64,000 nt of DNA, from the NCBI GenBank assembly GCA_015143295.1, contig CM026573.1, forward strand, positions 10,491,277 through 10,555,276, written 5' to 3'. Below are positions 44,389-54,925 of the stretch, piece by piece (the stretch's first letter is position 1; each line of letters starts with the position of its first letter). The position numbers and the translations under genes were made by a program. The notes under the pieces are model-generated. The model searched no databases and had not been told where the DNA came from. It saw nothing but the letters and a program-made list of their open reading frames with translations. The DNA is from Tetracentron sinense (lineage: Eukaryota > Streptophyta > Magnoliopsida > Trochodendrales > Trochodendraceae).

Positions 44389-44545
44389 GTTAATGCTAGC
44401 TTCACTTTCTTTGAAACACACTTTCTTTGTGAGAAAGACATGTTAATGTCTTCCATTAAGAGAAAGACACATGTTTTCAACTAATATTCTCCCCAATCAA
44501 AAAGAGAATGAGTCGTAAAAGAAAGTGATGCCCATTATCCTTTTT
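44389..44545. mobile_element. MITE, ATGCTAGGATCACTTTCTTT family, copy 2
   Basis: TTAATGCTAGCTTCACTTTC and GAAAGTGATGCCCATTATCC are the ends. GAGAAAGACATGTTAATGTC and GAGAAAGACACATGTTTTC lie inside. It immediately follows the plastid-derived stretch. Confidence 0.6.
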
Positions 44546-45657
44546 CTATTTTGACTTGCTCCCCTGTCGTGAACGAAAAGATCTTCCTATGTTATACTAT
44601 TCTATTTTCGACGATAAATCAATTTGATAGCTCAAATATTGTTATTCGTGGGCATATTTAAGTCCATATTTTCGAGAGAATAAGAGAACAATAGAATGAC
44701 AATTATTTTGTACAACCTGATTTTGGGGCCCCATTTTGATTTGCATGCATCGACATAAAATGAGTAATCTTACTATTACAAACCAACTAATACATTACCA
44801 CCCCGAAGGATTACCTTAAAGAAAATATAATAAAAACACAAAAAATACATGAAAGTAAGAGTTTTAAATTAAAAAAAAAAACTTAAAGGCCATTCTTTTA
44901 ATCATTGCAAGCCATGAAAAAAAGATTTTTGCCAACAAAAAACAGTATTTGTGTCATTTAATGATAGGTGGCATATTAGTATATTGTAAGAAGTGAGGAT
45001 TTTTCTATAAATTTTAGGAATACTTTTATCGTTCTAAATTTTTGATTGCATGTTCCATAAGTTTTCTACTAGGAAAAAACCATGTTAATAAGGATATTTT
45101 GTTCTTTTAACAATTGGCGCATATTGGTAACGCATATTGGTAACAATGTAAGAGATAAGGTTTTTTCTTGCCACTTGGAAAATTCATGACAGGAAGGGCA
45201 TTTTTAGTCATTTGGTATGTTGGCAATATCATAAAGTGAAATGCAAGCCCTTACACAAACTTTTAAATTCTTGCTGTGGTAGCAACAAGTATTCCTTCTT
45301 TTCCCTTCATTTGAAAAAAATATTTTCTTTATATACTTTGAAGGAGACGGGTGTTGCTCCCATGGTTATGCCCGGTTAAATATCTCAAAATCATAGTATA
45401 ATTTTTTTTTTCAAAAGTTTGAGGGCGGGGGAAACTACATACCCCCCTTACTCCACTTCTAGCTTTGCCCTCTTAAAGTTTAAATTTGTTTTAAAGGTTT
45501 TCAAAAGTTAGGGGGCAAGTGCCCCCTTGCCCCTGCTCCACACCTCCACCCCTATATATAATTGCATGTTACCTCTAATTTTTGACTTAAGCATACTAAT
45601 TTGGATATTTTTTATTATTATTTTCTAGTGAGCATATACATGGTAGATTATTACTTT
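44546..45657. other. Intergenic, with one GGGTGGAGCCA-type remnant
   Basis: AT-rich sequence. At about 45,345-45,565, GACGGGTGTTGCTCCCATGG, GTTTGAGGGCGGGGG and CCTGCTCCACACCTCCACCC form a decayed inverted pair of the family seen at 19,650 and 41,640. No gene was recognised. Confidence 0.4.
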
Positions 45658-45902
45658 TTAACATCATGATGATAGGTTCCTTGGGAGACATGCGACAAAA
45701 CATATTTTGATTTGACGTTTCTAGATTATCAGCTGGAAGATAAGAAAATCACAAATTTCTATATTCACTAGTGAACCCAAATAGATTAATACTGACAAAT
45801 TAAGATCTGATTAGGCAATCTAAAAATGTTCAATCAAGTTGATTTTTTGTCACATGTCTCGTCTCTAAAGGACCCATGTACCTTAACATCTAATGGTTGG
45901 TT
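45658..45902. mobile_element. MITE, GACACGTGTC family, copy 1
   Basis: TTAACATCATGATGATAGG with GGAGACATGCGACAAAACA at the left, and TTTTTTGTCACATGTCTCG with CCTTAACATCTAATGG at the right, form inverted arms. The better kept relative is at 47,202-47,381. Confidence 0.5.
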
Positions 45903-46195
45903 TCCCATAAAAACATGCCCCATGTCAAGTTCATGAAAGGGATGCCTATATATATTATTGTAATGAAGTGAATGACCTTTTTTTCTTACCTAAAATAATT
46001 TTGGAAATGGTTCAAAAGACTAAGGGAATTTCACTTTCTAAGTTCCAACTTCAATGAAAGATGCCATCGTGCTAATCATAACAAGTTCTCAAAAGTCAAA
46101 GACTATGAGGAAGCACTAATAATAGGTTTAATCATAGGCCACGTGTAAATCTTACTGCTTCACATTGAGTAAGAAACCAATGGATACAATGCCGC

Positions 46196-46341
46196 CAATT
46201 ATAGGGTGTGACCTCTCATATGAGAGAGGTCTTGGGATCCATTCCAACTGAGTGAGGACTTGCAAAAGCTTCACTCTCCACTGTTGACCACTAACTGACA
46301 ATACTAATAGAAGTGTAAATGATATCTCAAAAAAAAAAAAA
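46196..46341 (+). mobile_element. SINE-like element with poly-A
   Basis: It contains GACCTCTCATATGAGAGAGG and GGTCTTGGGATCCATTCC, similar to the SINE bodies at 32,050 and 50,494-50,615 (inverted). It ends in a 14-base A-run at 46,328-46,341. No clear target duplication was found. Confidence 0.5.
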
Positions 46342-47201
46342 TCAGATCCATGGGTGTAAGACCTCAACCCTAATATTTGACTGTTCAAATTAGAAATTCC
46401 ACAACTAATATTGTTATTATCTTAGTTTGATCCAAGAAGGGATGGAAGAAAATAGTGGGACTAACAGGGGAACCATATCCTCTGTGTTCTTCCTAGTGGT
46501 GAGCGTCTTTGAAGGCCAGGATCTCTCCATGAGGTGGTTACAACTGTTAAATCCGTACAAACCAAAATTGATCTAAGCCTTCCTTCCAACACTCATGGCT
46601 ACAGGAAAGAACTTAGGGAAGAACACGATTTGCTTCCGACAAACAGCTAGAGTCTAAATTGCATGCGTCCTTGTCGAAATTCGTCGGCATAAGACTATCT
46701 ACGTATCATCTAATAAAATGGAATACTTGTAGAGTACGAACAATTTCATGACCTAATCCTTTTGGCTGAAGCATATTAGTGATAGTAATTACTATGATAA
46801 CAGGTTCCTTATATACCCTAGAAATGCCTATTGATTCCACACATAGAATATAGATAGGTCATGAGCTTTCTTTGATGCTGAAACCACCTTCCAGCAAAGC
46901 CTTATTGGGAAACACGACACAATCTCTTCCACTATCTCTCTTGAAATGGCCACCTGACACGTAGAAAGGCCGAGGGGAACCAGCACTTCCACTTTTGCAT
47001 AAAGGCGATACCATCCCCTTTCCTTGAAGGTTGAGTGGGGGGTCGCTTGGAGTTCTATTTCAGTTCAACAACAGGTGTATGACGATGATTACTTTTACTA
47101 TACATATCATGAGTGGCCTTCTAGTGAGCCAGGTTCATTAAAGCCTTTAATGAGTAACCCAAATAATCGTGACATGCGATGAATTGTTCCAAAATTTGAT
47201 T
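46342..47201. other. Intergenic, nothing recognised
   Basis: No gene, repeat or RNA was recognised in this stretch upstream of the ABCG gene. Confidence 0.4.
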
Positions 47202-47381
47202 ATTAGATGCCAAGATAGGTCTCTCAAAAGACACGTTACAAAAAAATCAACTCAATCATACGTCCAATGAAAGATTAGTCATTTTTATAGACTAAATTGG
47301 GTCTAGAGAACCCTAAGGACGACGTATGATTGGACTATTTTTTGACACGTGTCTTTGGATGAATCTACCTCAACATCCAAC
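47202..47381. mobile_element. MITE, GACACGTGTC family, copy 2
   Basis: The left arm TTAGATGCCAAGATAGGTC, AAAGACACGTTACAAAAAA, CAATCATACGTCC and the right arm GACGTATGATTGGACTATTT, TGACACGTGTCTTTGG, CTCAACATCCAA are inverted copies. It lies about 0.5 kb upstream of the ABCG start codon and contains CACGTGTC, the core of ABA-type G-box elements. Any effect on the gene is speculation. Confidence 0.6.
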
Positions 47382-47515
47382 AATGTCTTTCTTTTAACTC
47401 GCTTTCTTCATGGAAAGACATGTTATTGTCTTCCATCAACACTCCATTGAGAGAAAGACACGTGTTTTGTACCAACACTCTCTCCCACTCATAAAGAGAG
47501 TATAATATAATAAGA
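47379..47515. mobile_element. MITE, copy 3, TCTTTCTTTT ends
   Basis: CAACAATGTCTTTCTTTTAA and AATAAGAAAGACATTGTTG are clean inverted ends. Inside are GGAAAGACATGTTATTGTC and GAGAAAGACACGTGTTTTG, as in the copy at 44,389. It abuts the previous MITE and lies in the ABCG upstream region. Confidence 0.65.
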
Positions 47516-47841
47516 AAGACATTGTTGTTAGTATTATCCTATATTTTTAAGGATATGATGTGCTCTAGCTATATATATGCTACCATGAAAATGGGAAAAT
47601 GACATTGCAATACATCTCCTTTAGCTCCTCTTGGGTCTCTTCTAGTTCCCAAGGCTATATATCATGAGCTACACAAAGCCCATTTCTCGTGCCTTCCTTC
47701 ACTATAAAGTTTACATCACCTGTTTCTGCATGTGACACCCTTGCAAATGTGGCTATTTAATTAACCCTTCTTTTCCTTGATCCACTTCTCCTCTTCTTCC
47801 TTTCTCCATCTTGATCTCTTCAATTTTCTCTGTGTATACCC

Positions 47842-47850
47842 TATATATAC
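47842..47850 (+). promoter_or_regulatory. TATA box of the ABCG gene
   Basis: CCTATATATAC stands about 75 bases before the start codon, in a CT-rich context. This leaves a 5' leader of about 45 bases. Confidence 0.5.
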
Positions 47851-47918
47851 AAAGTTGAGAGCTTGATTCATCTTAGTCTTCAAGACCCATCTGTTTCTCA
47901 GTCATTTAGTCTCCAGAG

Positions 47919-50900
47919 ATGATGCCCCCTGAGCAGGAGACTAGATTTACCGCTAAGGCGACTAACGTTCCGGCCGTAAACCGGTTGGAGAACGTTTTGG
48001 TACACGCTGAGCCGGACGGTTCTGATAGTAATGTGAACCGGTGTTCGGATAATCCGATGCCTGAGGAACAAGAAGCCATTTCCGGCCAATGTTCGATACT
48101 ATGTGCATCCTTACGCCCCGTGACACTCAAGGTAATTACTAATAAGGGAAAGACAAAGTTATGCTAACTTACACATATATGGTTAGCAGGCTTATTCTAT
48201 GCATCCCCATAACTTATGTTCATGTATTAGATTCTTGTAAATATGAATGATGTGTGAAGGTTAAGCCTATTGCGCATATTGCAGTTTGAAGATGTGGGGT
48301 ATACTATAAAGCTGCGCACCACCGAAGGCAATTGCTTTGCAACACCTGATCCCCAGCCTGAACGTAATGTCCTCAATGGTGTGACTGGGATTGTCCGACC
48401 AGGTGAGCTACTAGCAATGCTCGGCCCGTCCGGGAGCGGCAAAACAACGCTCCTAACAGCCCTCGCCGGAAGGTTAGCCCGAAAGGTCTCCGGCAGCATA
48501 ACATACAATGGGAAGCCCTTCTCCAGCTACATGAAGCGCAAGACCGGATTTGTTACCCAAGATGATGTTCTATACCCTCACCTCACTGTACTAGAGACAC
48601 TAACATACACTGCTTTGTTAAGATTACCCAATAAACTAACCAGAGAAGAGAAAATTGAACAAGCTGAATTAGTAATCATGGAACTTGGCTTAACAAGATG
48701 TCGTAACAGTATAGTGGGAGGTCCCTTATTGCGGGGTGTATCGGGCGGGGAGCGGAAGCGGGTGAGTATTGGCCAAGAGATGCTAGTGAACCCAAGTCTT
48801 TTGTTGCTAGATGAGCCAACTTCAGGGCTAGACTCTACCACGGCGCAGCGAATTATGGCCACATTGCAAGGGCTAGCTAGAGGTGGGAGGACAGTAGTAG
48901 TGACAATACATCAACCGTCGAGCCGATTGTATCGGATGTTTGATAAGGTGGTGGTATTGGCAGAGGGGTGTCCGATTTATAGCGGAAGCGCAAGTCGGGC
49001 TTTGGAGTATTTCGGTTCGATCGGTTACGTGCCGGGGTTCAATCTTATTAACCCTGCTGATTTTCTACTTGATCTTGCTAATGGTATGAAAATCTCTTTT
49101 AATTACCTCATTTATTTGATTCTCAACTAAAGCTACTAATGAATTTTGCAGAATTCACCAAAATGTCCTCAGAATTTGTTAATGACTACATAAATTAACT
49201 GAATTATAGGAGGATAATTGGGTAATCCTAGCTAATGAACAGTCTCTTAGCTCATTCATATCTATCTTTCTTTTTTATACTTTTTATTTTTGAAAATAAT
49301 TTTGTTTCTTCTCATGAGTGACAAAAGCAATCCATGGCCATGGTGATGCAGGTGTGGCGCATGACATGAATCAAGGTGATCAACAGGAGCGACATGGACG
49401 GTTGGAACATGACAATCAAAATTCTGTGAAGCAGTCTCTAATATCATCCTACACAATGAATCTACACGATGTCTTGAAGGCTGAGATTCACCAAAATTGT
49501 GGGGACCCTGATCCTTCTATACCCGGAAAATCAATTACCAGGAGTAAGCAAAGTTTTTATTATTATTAATTTTTTCTCTCCATAGGTGTGTGTGAGATCG
49601 AATCACAGCCAATCGCGATTGAATTCTGGGAGAGTTCAATCGCTCCCACAGGTTAACACGTGTCCCCTTTAACCCCTATTAACCATGGTTAAGATTCTCT
49701 AACCCTTATTGTTCAATGATCTAACCTTAGTTTTTGAATAAAATGTTAAGAAACAAATTAATCCTAAGAGTTAAAAAATTCTTAACTAGAGTTAAATATT
49801 ATTTAAACTTTTTTTTCAAAAAACTAAAGGTAGATTATTGAACACTAAGTATTGGGGAATCTTAACCACGATTTAATAGGGGATTAAAGGGAACACGTGT
49901 TGACCTGTGGGAGCGATTGAACTCTTCCTGAATTCAATCGTGATTGGCTGTGATTCGATCTCGATGTGTGTATGTGTCTGTGTTACTAGAGTTAGTGGAA
50001 GAAAACGTGAAAGTCAAGGAGACTTTGATAATTCATGGAAGAGAAATGCTAAGCCAGACACGCTTCCAAACACTCAATGTGATAGCGACATGTGTCGCTA
50101 CTTTTCCCTTTAGACTTGATTGGAACCATAAGTTCTTCCTCTGAAAAAATTGTTGAAGAATTTTTCTTTCGAAAGGAGACTTTGATCATAAAATGGATAA
50201 ATGTACTTGAAATGAAAAAAATGTCCTCCTGCCATTTTTTTCTTCTTCTTCTAGCTCACTATGAGGCGTCCACGTCTACGGTTTAGAGGGGTGGACCAGT
50301 GGTTCCTTTGCCTTTCCCCAAGTTGGAGGTCCTGGGTTTCATTTCTCACTCCCCTTTTGGGGCCAGGCCGCACGGGTTTACCCAGACTTACCGGATGTGG
50401 TGGGTTACGGGCTCACATCGCACCCTCGGGGATTAGTCCTGACACAAAGGGTTGGGGGCACCCTGAGTTCCAAAAAAGAAAAAAAGAGTGGGGGTGGGTG
50501 GTCATCTGCCATATCACGGAGGAAACTATTACGAGTTACTAATTTATTAGGAGTTTCTCCTCTAGGACTTGATCCCTGGACCTCCCTCATGTGAGTGGCA
50601 CATCTTGGTTGCATGTGTGCGCGCGTTAACATCATTTATCCATGTATTCGTGTGCATATGAAGTTCCCATATACATGTACTGATCGCTAGAGAATGTTGC
50701 AGGTCCTGACCAGCAATGGACGACGAGCTGGTGGGAACAATTCAAAGTTTTGTTCGGAAGAGGTTTAAAGGAGAGGAAACATGAATCCTATTCAGGTTTG
50801 AGGATTTTTCAGGTCATGTCAGTTTCGATTCTTTCGGGTCTCCTCTGGTGGCATTCTGATACCTCACACATACAAGATCAGGTATTTTTCAATCTTCCCC

Positions 50901-51669
50901 ACACTCTCCCTTTGAGAAATTCAGGGCTTTGAATTTTTTTCTAAATTATGAGCTTATGGTTGTTGATTGTTGAGTATGATTAACTATTTTCTAATTACAA
51001 TGAACCTTCTTTCCACAGGTGGGCCTCCTGTTCTTCTTCTCCATATTCTGGGGCTTCTTTCCTCTATTCAATGCCATATTCACATTTCCTCAAGAGCGAC
51101 CGATGCTAATCAAGGAGCGTTCCTCCGGCATGTACCGCCTCTCCTCCTACTACTTCGCCCGAACGGCGGGGGATTTACCAATGGAGCTTGTGCTCCCAAC
51201 CATCTTTGTAGCCATAACATATTGGATGGGAGGCCTCAAGCCTTCTCCTATCAACTTTGTACTAACCCTCTTGATCATCCTCTACAATGTCCTAGTCTCT
51301 CAAGGACTAGGCCTAGCTCTTGGTGCCATTCTAATGGACGTGAAACAGGCGACGACCTTAGCTTCTGTGACAATGCTAGTATTCCTATTAGCTGGAGGAT
51401 ACTACATTCAGCACATTCCTCCTTTCATAGCTTGGTTGAAGTACATTTCATTTAGTCACTACTGTTACAAGCTTCTGGTGGGAGTTCAATACACAGATCA
51501 TGACTACTATGAGTGTGGATTAGGGTTCCACTGCAGGGTCTTGGAATTTCCTGCGATAAAGTATCTGGGTCTTGATAATAAGGGATGGGATGTGGCTGCT
51601 TTGACAGTGATGCTGGTCGGGTATAGGGTCATGGCTTATGTAGTCTTGAGGATGAGACAACCACATTGA
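47919..51669 (+). CDS. ABCG21: ABCG21-like half-size ABC transporter (WBC type)
   Basis: Five exons (47,919-48,131; 48,285-49,083; 49,352-49,543; 50,703-50,881; 51,019-51,669) with GT-AG introns join to 677 residues, close to the 672 of the Arabidopsis protein as I recall it. ABCG half-transporters dimerise and export lipophilic compounds at the plasma membrane. The nucleotide-binding domain comes first: Walker A GPSGSGKT (118-125), Q163, signature VSGGERKR (223-230), Walker B LLLLDE (243-248) and H280. A linker follows ([11 protein letters not shown]), and then the membrane domain from about residue 410 ([65 protein letters not shown]) with about six membrane segments. The start MMPPEQE and the linker are specific for the ABCG21 branch rather than ABCG14 or ABCG9. 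ABCG21 has been linked to stomatal control together with ABCG22 in Arabidopsis. No disabling change was seen. Intron 3 (1,159 bases) holds a MITE and two SINEs. Confidence 0.95.
49594..49962. mobile_element. Mutator-like MITE in ABCG21 intron 3
   Basis: The ends GAGATCGAATCACAGCCAAT and ATTGGCTGTGATTCGATCTC are inverted, and the arms continue inward for about 180 bases each (AGTTCAATCGCTCCCACAGG, TTAACACGTGTCCCCTTTAA, AACCATGGTTAAGATTC and inverted partners). Flanking GGTGTGTGT and GATGTGTGT suggest a 9-bp target duplication with one mismatch. It could fold into a long hairpin within the pre-mRNA. Confidence 0.8.
50285..50490 (+). mobile_element. SINE in ABCG21 intron 3, plus strand
   Basis: It has an A-box-like TGGACCAGTGG and then GGTCCTGGGTTTC. 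The conserved body CCCCTTTTGGGGCCAGG, ACGGGTTTACCC, GGGTTACGGGCTCACATCGC matches the minus-strand SINE at 16,595. It ends in an A-rich tail at about 50,473-50,488. Confidence 0.75.
50494..50615 (-). mobile_element. SINE-like element in ABCG21 intron 3, minus strand
   Basis: The minus strand reads CACTCACATGAGGGAGGTCC and then AGGGATCAAGTCCTAG with a B-box-like GATCAAGTCC, similar to the SINEs at 32,020 and 46,196. It faces the plus-strand SINE tail to tail. Confidence 0.5.
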
Positions 51670-52465
51670 CCATATAACCAAAGTTAGGGACTGAATAAAT
51701 ATGTCATTGATGGAGAAAATGATGAAATGTTCCAAAAATTGGTTCAGAGTAATCTTCCCCCCATGTTAGTGTATGAGTCGCCATCTCGGCTGCTAACTCT
51801 GTTGACAAATGTTACTTGCTACTCCTGCGGCCAATTCCGATCAAATTTATAACATAAGGGGTGTCCGAGCAGCGTCTTTACAGATGCTATGAAGTGCTAG
51901 TTAGCTCCCACAAAGAAGTTATGTTCTTTCTGTTTCATTACTTAAAATCTGTAAAAAGATCTTTTAAATTAAATTCAATATAGAACAGTTCTGCAAAAGC
52001 AGAAATTGTAGTTGGAGATGAAAATAAGAACTCAATGATGAAGTTGCTAAGTGGTTTTGATCTCTTTTATATTTTGCTAAGCTTGACTGACAGACCTTAA
52101 TTCAATAATCATTATACTGCAATTCATTCACTCTTCAATAGTCATTTCCAATCCAAATCATTGGAATTGAGAAACATTAAGCCTTTTGCAAGAACTATTG
52201 CCTTCAGTTGTCATATATCATATGATATTGGGCCACCATACCTGTATCCTCACCTTTTTGCCCTTCTAATTGCTGGCATTCTTAAGTGGTCACTCTTGCT
52301 GCATGTACCCACCCCTCCCCCCCAAATTTTTTGTAATTCTTGCTTGGGGTGGGGTGGTATTAAAACAGTGGGTCCCACAAATCCCCCCCCCCTCCCAAAT
52401 ATTTTAGTTTTATACATATAGTGCCCCCCAATTTTTTGTCACATATGTAGTGGCCCCAATGGAGT
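51670..52465. other. 3' flank of the ABCG gene
   Basis: It holds the probable 3' untranslated region and then C-rich runs at about 52,310-52,430 that look like the left part of a decayed repeat (ACCCCTCCCCCCCAAATTTT). No gene was recognised. Confidence 0.4.
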
Positions 52466-52605
52466 CCGGTTATACCCTTGAGGTCGCCACGTCCCTATTG
52501 TCACCCCTAACTATGGTTAAAATTCACCCACTCTAATGGTGGGTGAATCTTAACCACAATTAAGGGGTATTAATAGGGACGTGTGGCGACCTTAAGGGCA
52601 TAACC
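52466..52605. mobile_element. Short MITE, GGTTATACCCTTGAGGTCGCC family
   Basis: GGTTATACCCTTGAGGTCGC at the left and GCGACCTTAAGGGCATAACC at the right are inverted copies. Between them are ACGTCCCTATTGTCACCCC, ACTATGGTTAAAATTCACCC and their inverse, with almost no spacer. The GGTCGCCACGT word is shared with the Mutator-type MITE at 26,268. Confidence 0.7.
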
Positions 52606-52759
52606 GAGAAAAAAAAAGAAATTACCCAAAAAAAAAAATCTCTCGGGGGCTACACCCCCCAAGATCCCAAGCTCTATACCTGCAAATCCATTAATTTTTT
52701 TTATACGACTCCGTCCCGAGTTGCCACAACTTGATGCATGTAAATTAGTTTATGTTAAA

Positions 52760-53370
52760 GGAATCCTTTGCTCTTTTGAAAGAGATGGGCTGCCCCTGAC
52801 GTGGCCTGATAATGTTTAACCAATCTAGACCAGCCTGCTTTATAAATAACCTGGAATGCATATATAAAGCCGGAATAGAATCAAGACAAATTAGACCCGA
52901 CTCGAGCCCGGTCTGGCTCAGCCCATTGACAGCCCTGGTAATTAGGGCTGTCAAAGGGCCGGATAGGGGTTGGGTTGGGGTCAGCCCTAGCCCTACCCTA
53001 GCTCTTCAAGGGCAGGGCTTGATTAGGGCTTTAACCCTGCCCTCAAGAGCCAAGGCCGAGCTAGAAGAACGAGCGAACAATATTTTGTAAAGAGGCTTGA
53101 GCAAGAGAGAAAGAGAGAGTGAGTGAGCAGAAGGAGCTTAAGGTTAGCGTTCCGACGCAATCATCGATATATAAAGAGGCTTGTTTGTGAAATTACACAT
53201 ATAACCCCATATTAATACTGTTAATGGGGGCTATATTCATAATTTCATAAATATAATTAACAATGCTTCATGTGGAAGGGTCGGGTTAGGCAGAGAGAGG
53301 GCAGGGTTTGGGCCGGTTTAGAAATGTCCGGTACTCTTTTTCAACCTGGGCTATTTTAACAGGTCTGCTA
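52760..53370. mobile_element. Two adjoining hAT-type MITE remains
   Basis: The first ends with CATTGACAGCCCTGG near 52,938. The second starts TAGGGCTGTCAAAGGGCCGG at 52,947, contains GTCAGCCCTAGCCCTACCCT and GGGCAGGGTTTGGGCCGG, and ends AACAGGTCTGCTA near 53,369. The second is of the same type as the MITE at 40,893. Target duplications are not resolved. Confidence 0.5.
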
Positions 53371-53542
53371 GTAACTATGGGACTTTTGTTTTTCTAAGTT
53401 TTTTCAAAACCTATATATCTGCATTTTCTAATGAAATTCATCCCAATTCATCAAGACCAAGAACATGAATGAAAAATATGAAAAAAGAAAAATAAAAAGA
53501 GAGATAAAGCAATAGTATTGGCTTAAGGGAATCCATCCAGAC

Positions 53543-53821
53543 CTAGTGGCTAAGAAAATCATTGGCTTTGATCAAAGAACTGTACTGGGAGTTTCCAGAA
53601 AAGGGATCTTTTGCATTCCAAAGAGTAACCTTGGCTGTTCCTGGTACAACTACAAAGCCTGGTAAGTCTCCTAATTTCATTTCAATGGACTCCTCCAAAA
53701 AAATGGGTTTTCTGGACTCCATGCAAATCAACAATTTGGCATGGAGATGAGATTGGGCCAATGACGAGATTTTAAATGCTCCAATCGATTTTGATGGCCG
53801 CTTCCATGTCTTCGCTTGCAT
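53543..53821 (-). CDS. Unrecognised 92-codon reading frame
   Basis: I do not recognise this frame. It reads as ordinary soluble protein with stretches such as SIEMKLGDLPGFVVVPGTAK and LWNAKDPFSGNSQYSSL and lacks low-complexity runs. An overlapping plus-strand frame (53,562-53,750) covers the same bases. It could be an exon of a gene fragment, or chance. It ends 55 bases before the LTR element at 53,875. Confidence 0.2.
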   Translation of the reverse strand: MQAKTWKRPSKSIGAFKISSLAQSHLHAKLLICMESRKPIFLEESIEMKLGDLPGFVVVPGTAKVTLWNAKDPFSGNSQYSSLIKANDFLSH

Positions 53822-54352
53822 ATATGCTTGAAAGATGGTAGTCTAGTAGTATCACATCCTCCACTAATCACCATTGTAAGCACCCAATTTTTACACCCTA
53901 AAAACCTTAGGTATACCTTAGCTAAACCTTAGGTAAACCCTAGACATGCCCTATTGTAGCCCTAAGCCTAGCCCTGGTCCTCAACCCTAGCCTAGCCCTA
54001 GTCTAAACCCTAGGCTAAGCACCACGGGCTCAAGGCCCATTTCAAAGCCCTAAACCTCCAAAACCATGAATAATTCATCTTTGGGGCCCAAACTTGGGCC
54101 CACAAGGCCCAACCCCAGTGGGACCCACTCACCTTTTTCAAAATTTGAATTTGGGTTCCAAAATCTCAAAGGAAAAATGGGGGAAATGGTCTTGGGCCAC
54201 GTATGAGGCCCAAAATGGCACTGTTCACCTTCTTCTTACGGGTGTGTACAGCAAACGCACAGTAGCTCTTCCCCAGGTCACTTGGGACCTTCTCCCTGGT
54301 CCCCACTCCTTTTCTAATCCCGAAAATGCCCCTGACATCTTCTCTTCTCCTC

Positions 54353-54358
54353 TATAAA
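54353..54358 (+). promoter_or_regulatory. TATA box of the Ogre-type LTR
   Basis: TCTTCTCCTCTATAAAGC is a good plant TATA context. Transcription would start near 54,385, so more than 2 kb of the LTR lies downstream of the start. Confidence 0.5.
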
Positions 54359-54925
54359 GCTTGACCTCCTCCCCATGGTTTAAGGATCCGGGGAAACTTT
54401 GATAGGAAAAAAAACTCTGCAAAAAACAAACCAGCCACCCCTACAGCAGCTCTAGCCCTCTCTAAGCTTGCTCCCTACACCTGTCCTAACTCACCTCAGT
54501 CCCCCAAGGCCTTCAACCACCTCCGTACCACTGTCGTCCAGCCACCACAGCCTTGCCTAAGCTTTCACCACCGTACCAACTCAGCCACAGGGTATATACC
54601 CTCCCCTCTCTTGCTGTACTTTAGATTTTAGCACTGTAAGGGACCCCTGGTCCCATTCCAGGGGTCTCCTTTGTCTTTTTTTGCTGCTATGCATCACTTT
54701 CACCAAGGATAGGGCCCCCTATGGCTTCCCGTAAGCATAGGGGACCCCTTGAGGTGGTATAGCTCGGGTTCAGCCCCCACAGGCGCATTGACGTGTTCCC
54801 TGAGATCTGGGGGACCCTCAGTCCATGAGGCATCCCCCGACAGGTCCAGTGGTACAGCCCCATGAGGGTATAATGTTTTTTTCATAAAAAAATTCTAGAA
54901 AATCTCAGTTTCGGCCAGCAACCTG

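Noticed and set aside
48227-48862. Minus-strand frames opposite ABCG21 exon 2
   Set aside because: They are antisense shadows of the nucleotide-binding domain exon.
50967-51455. 162-codon plus-strand frame over ABCG21 exon 5
   Set aside because: It is a shifted frame of the real exon, which carries the conserved membrane domain.
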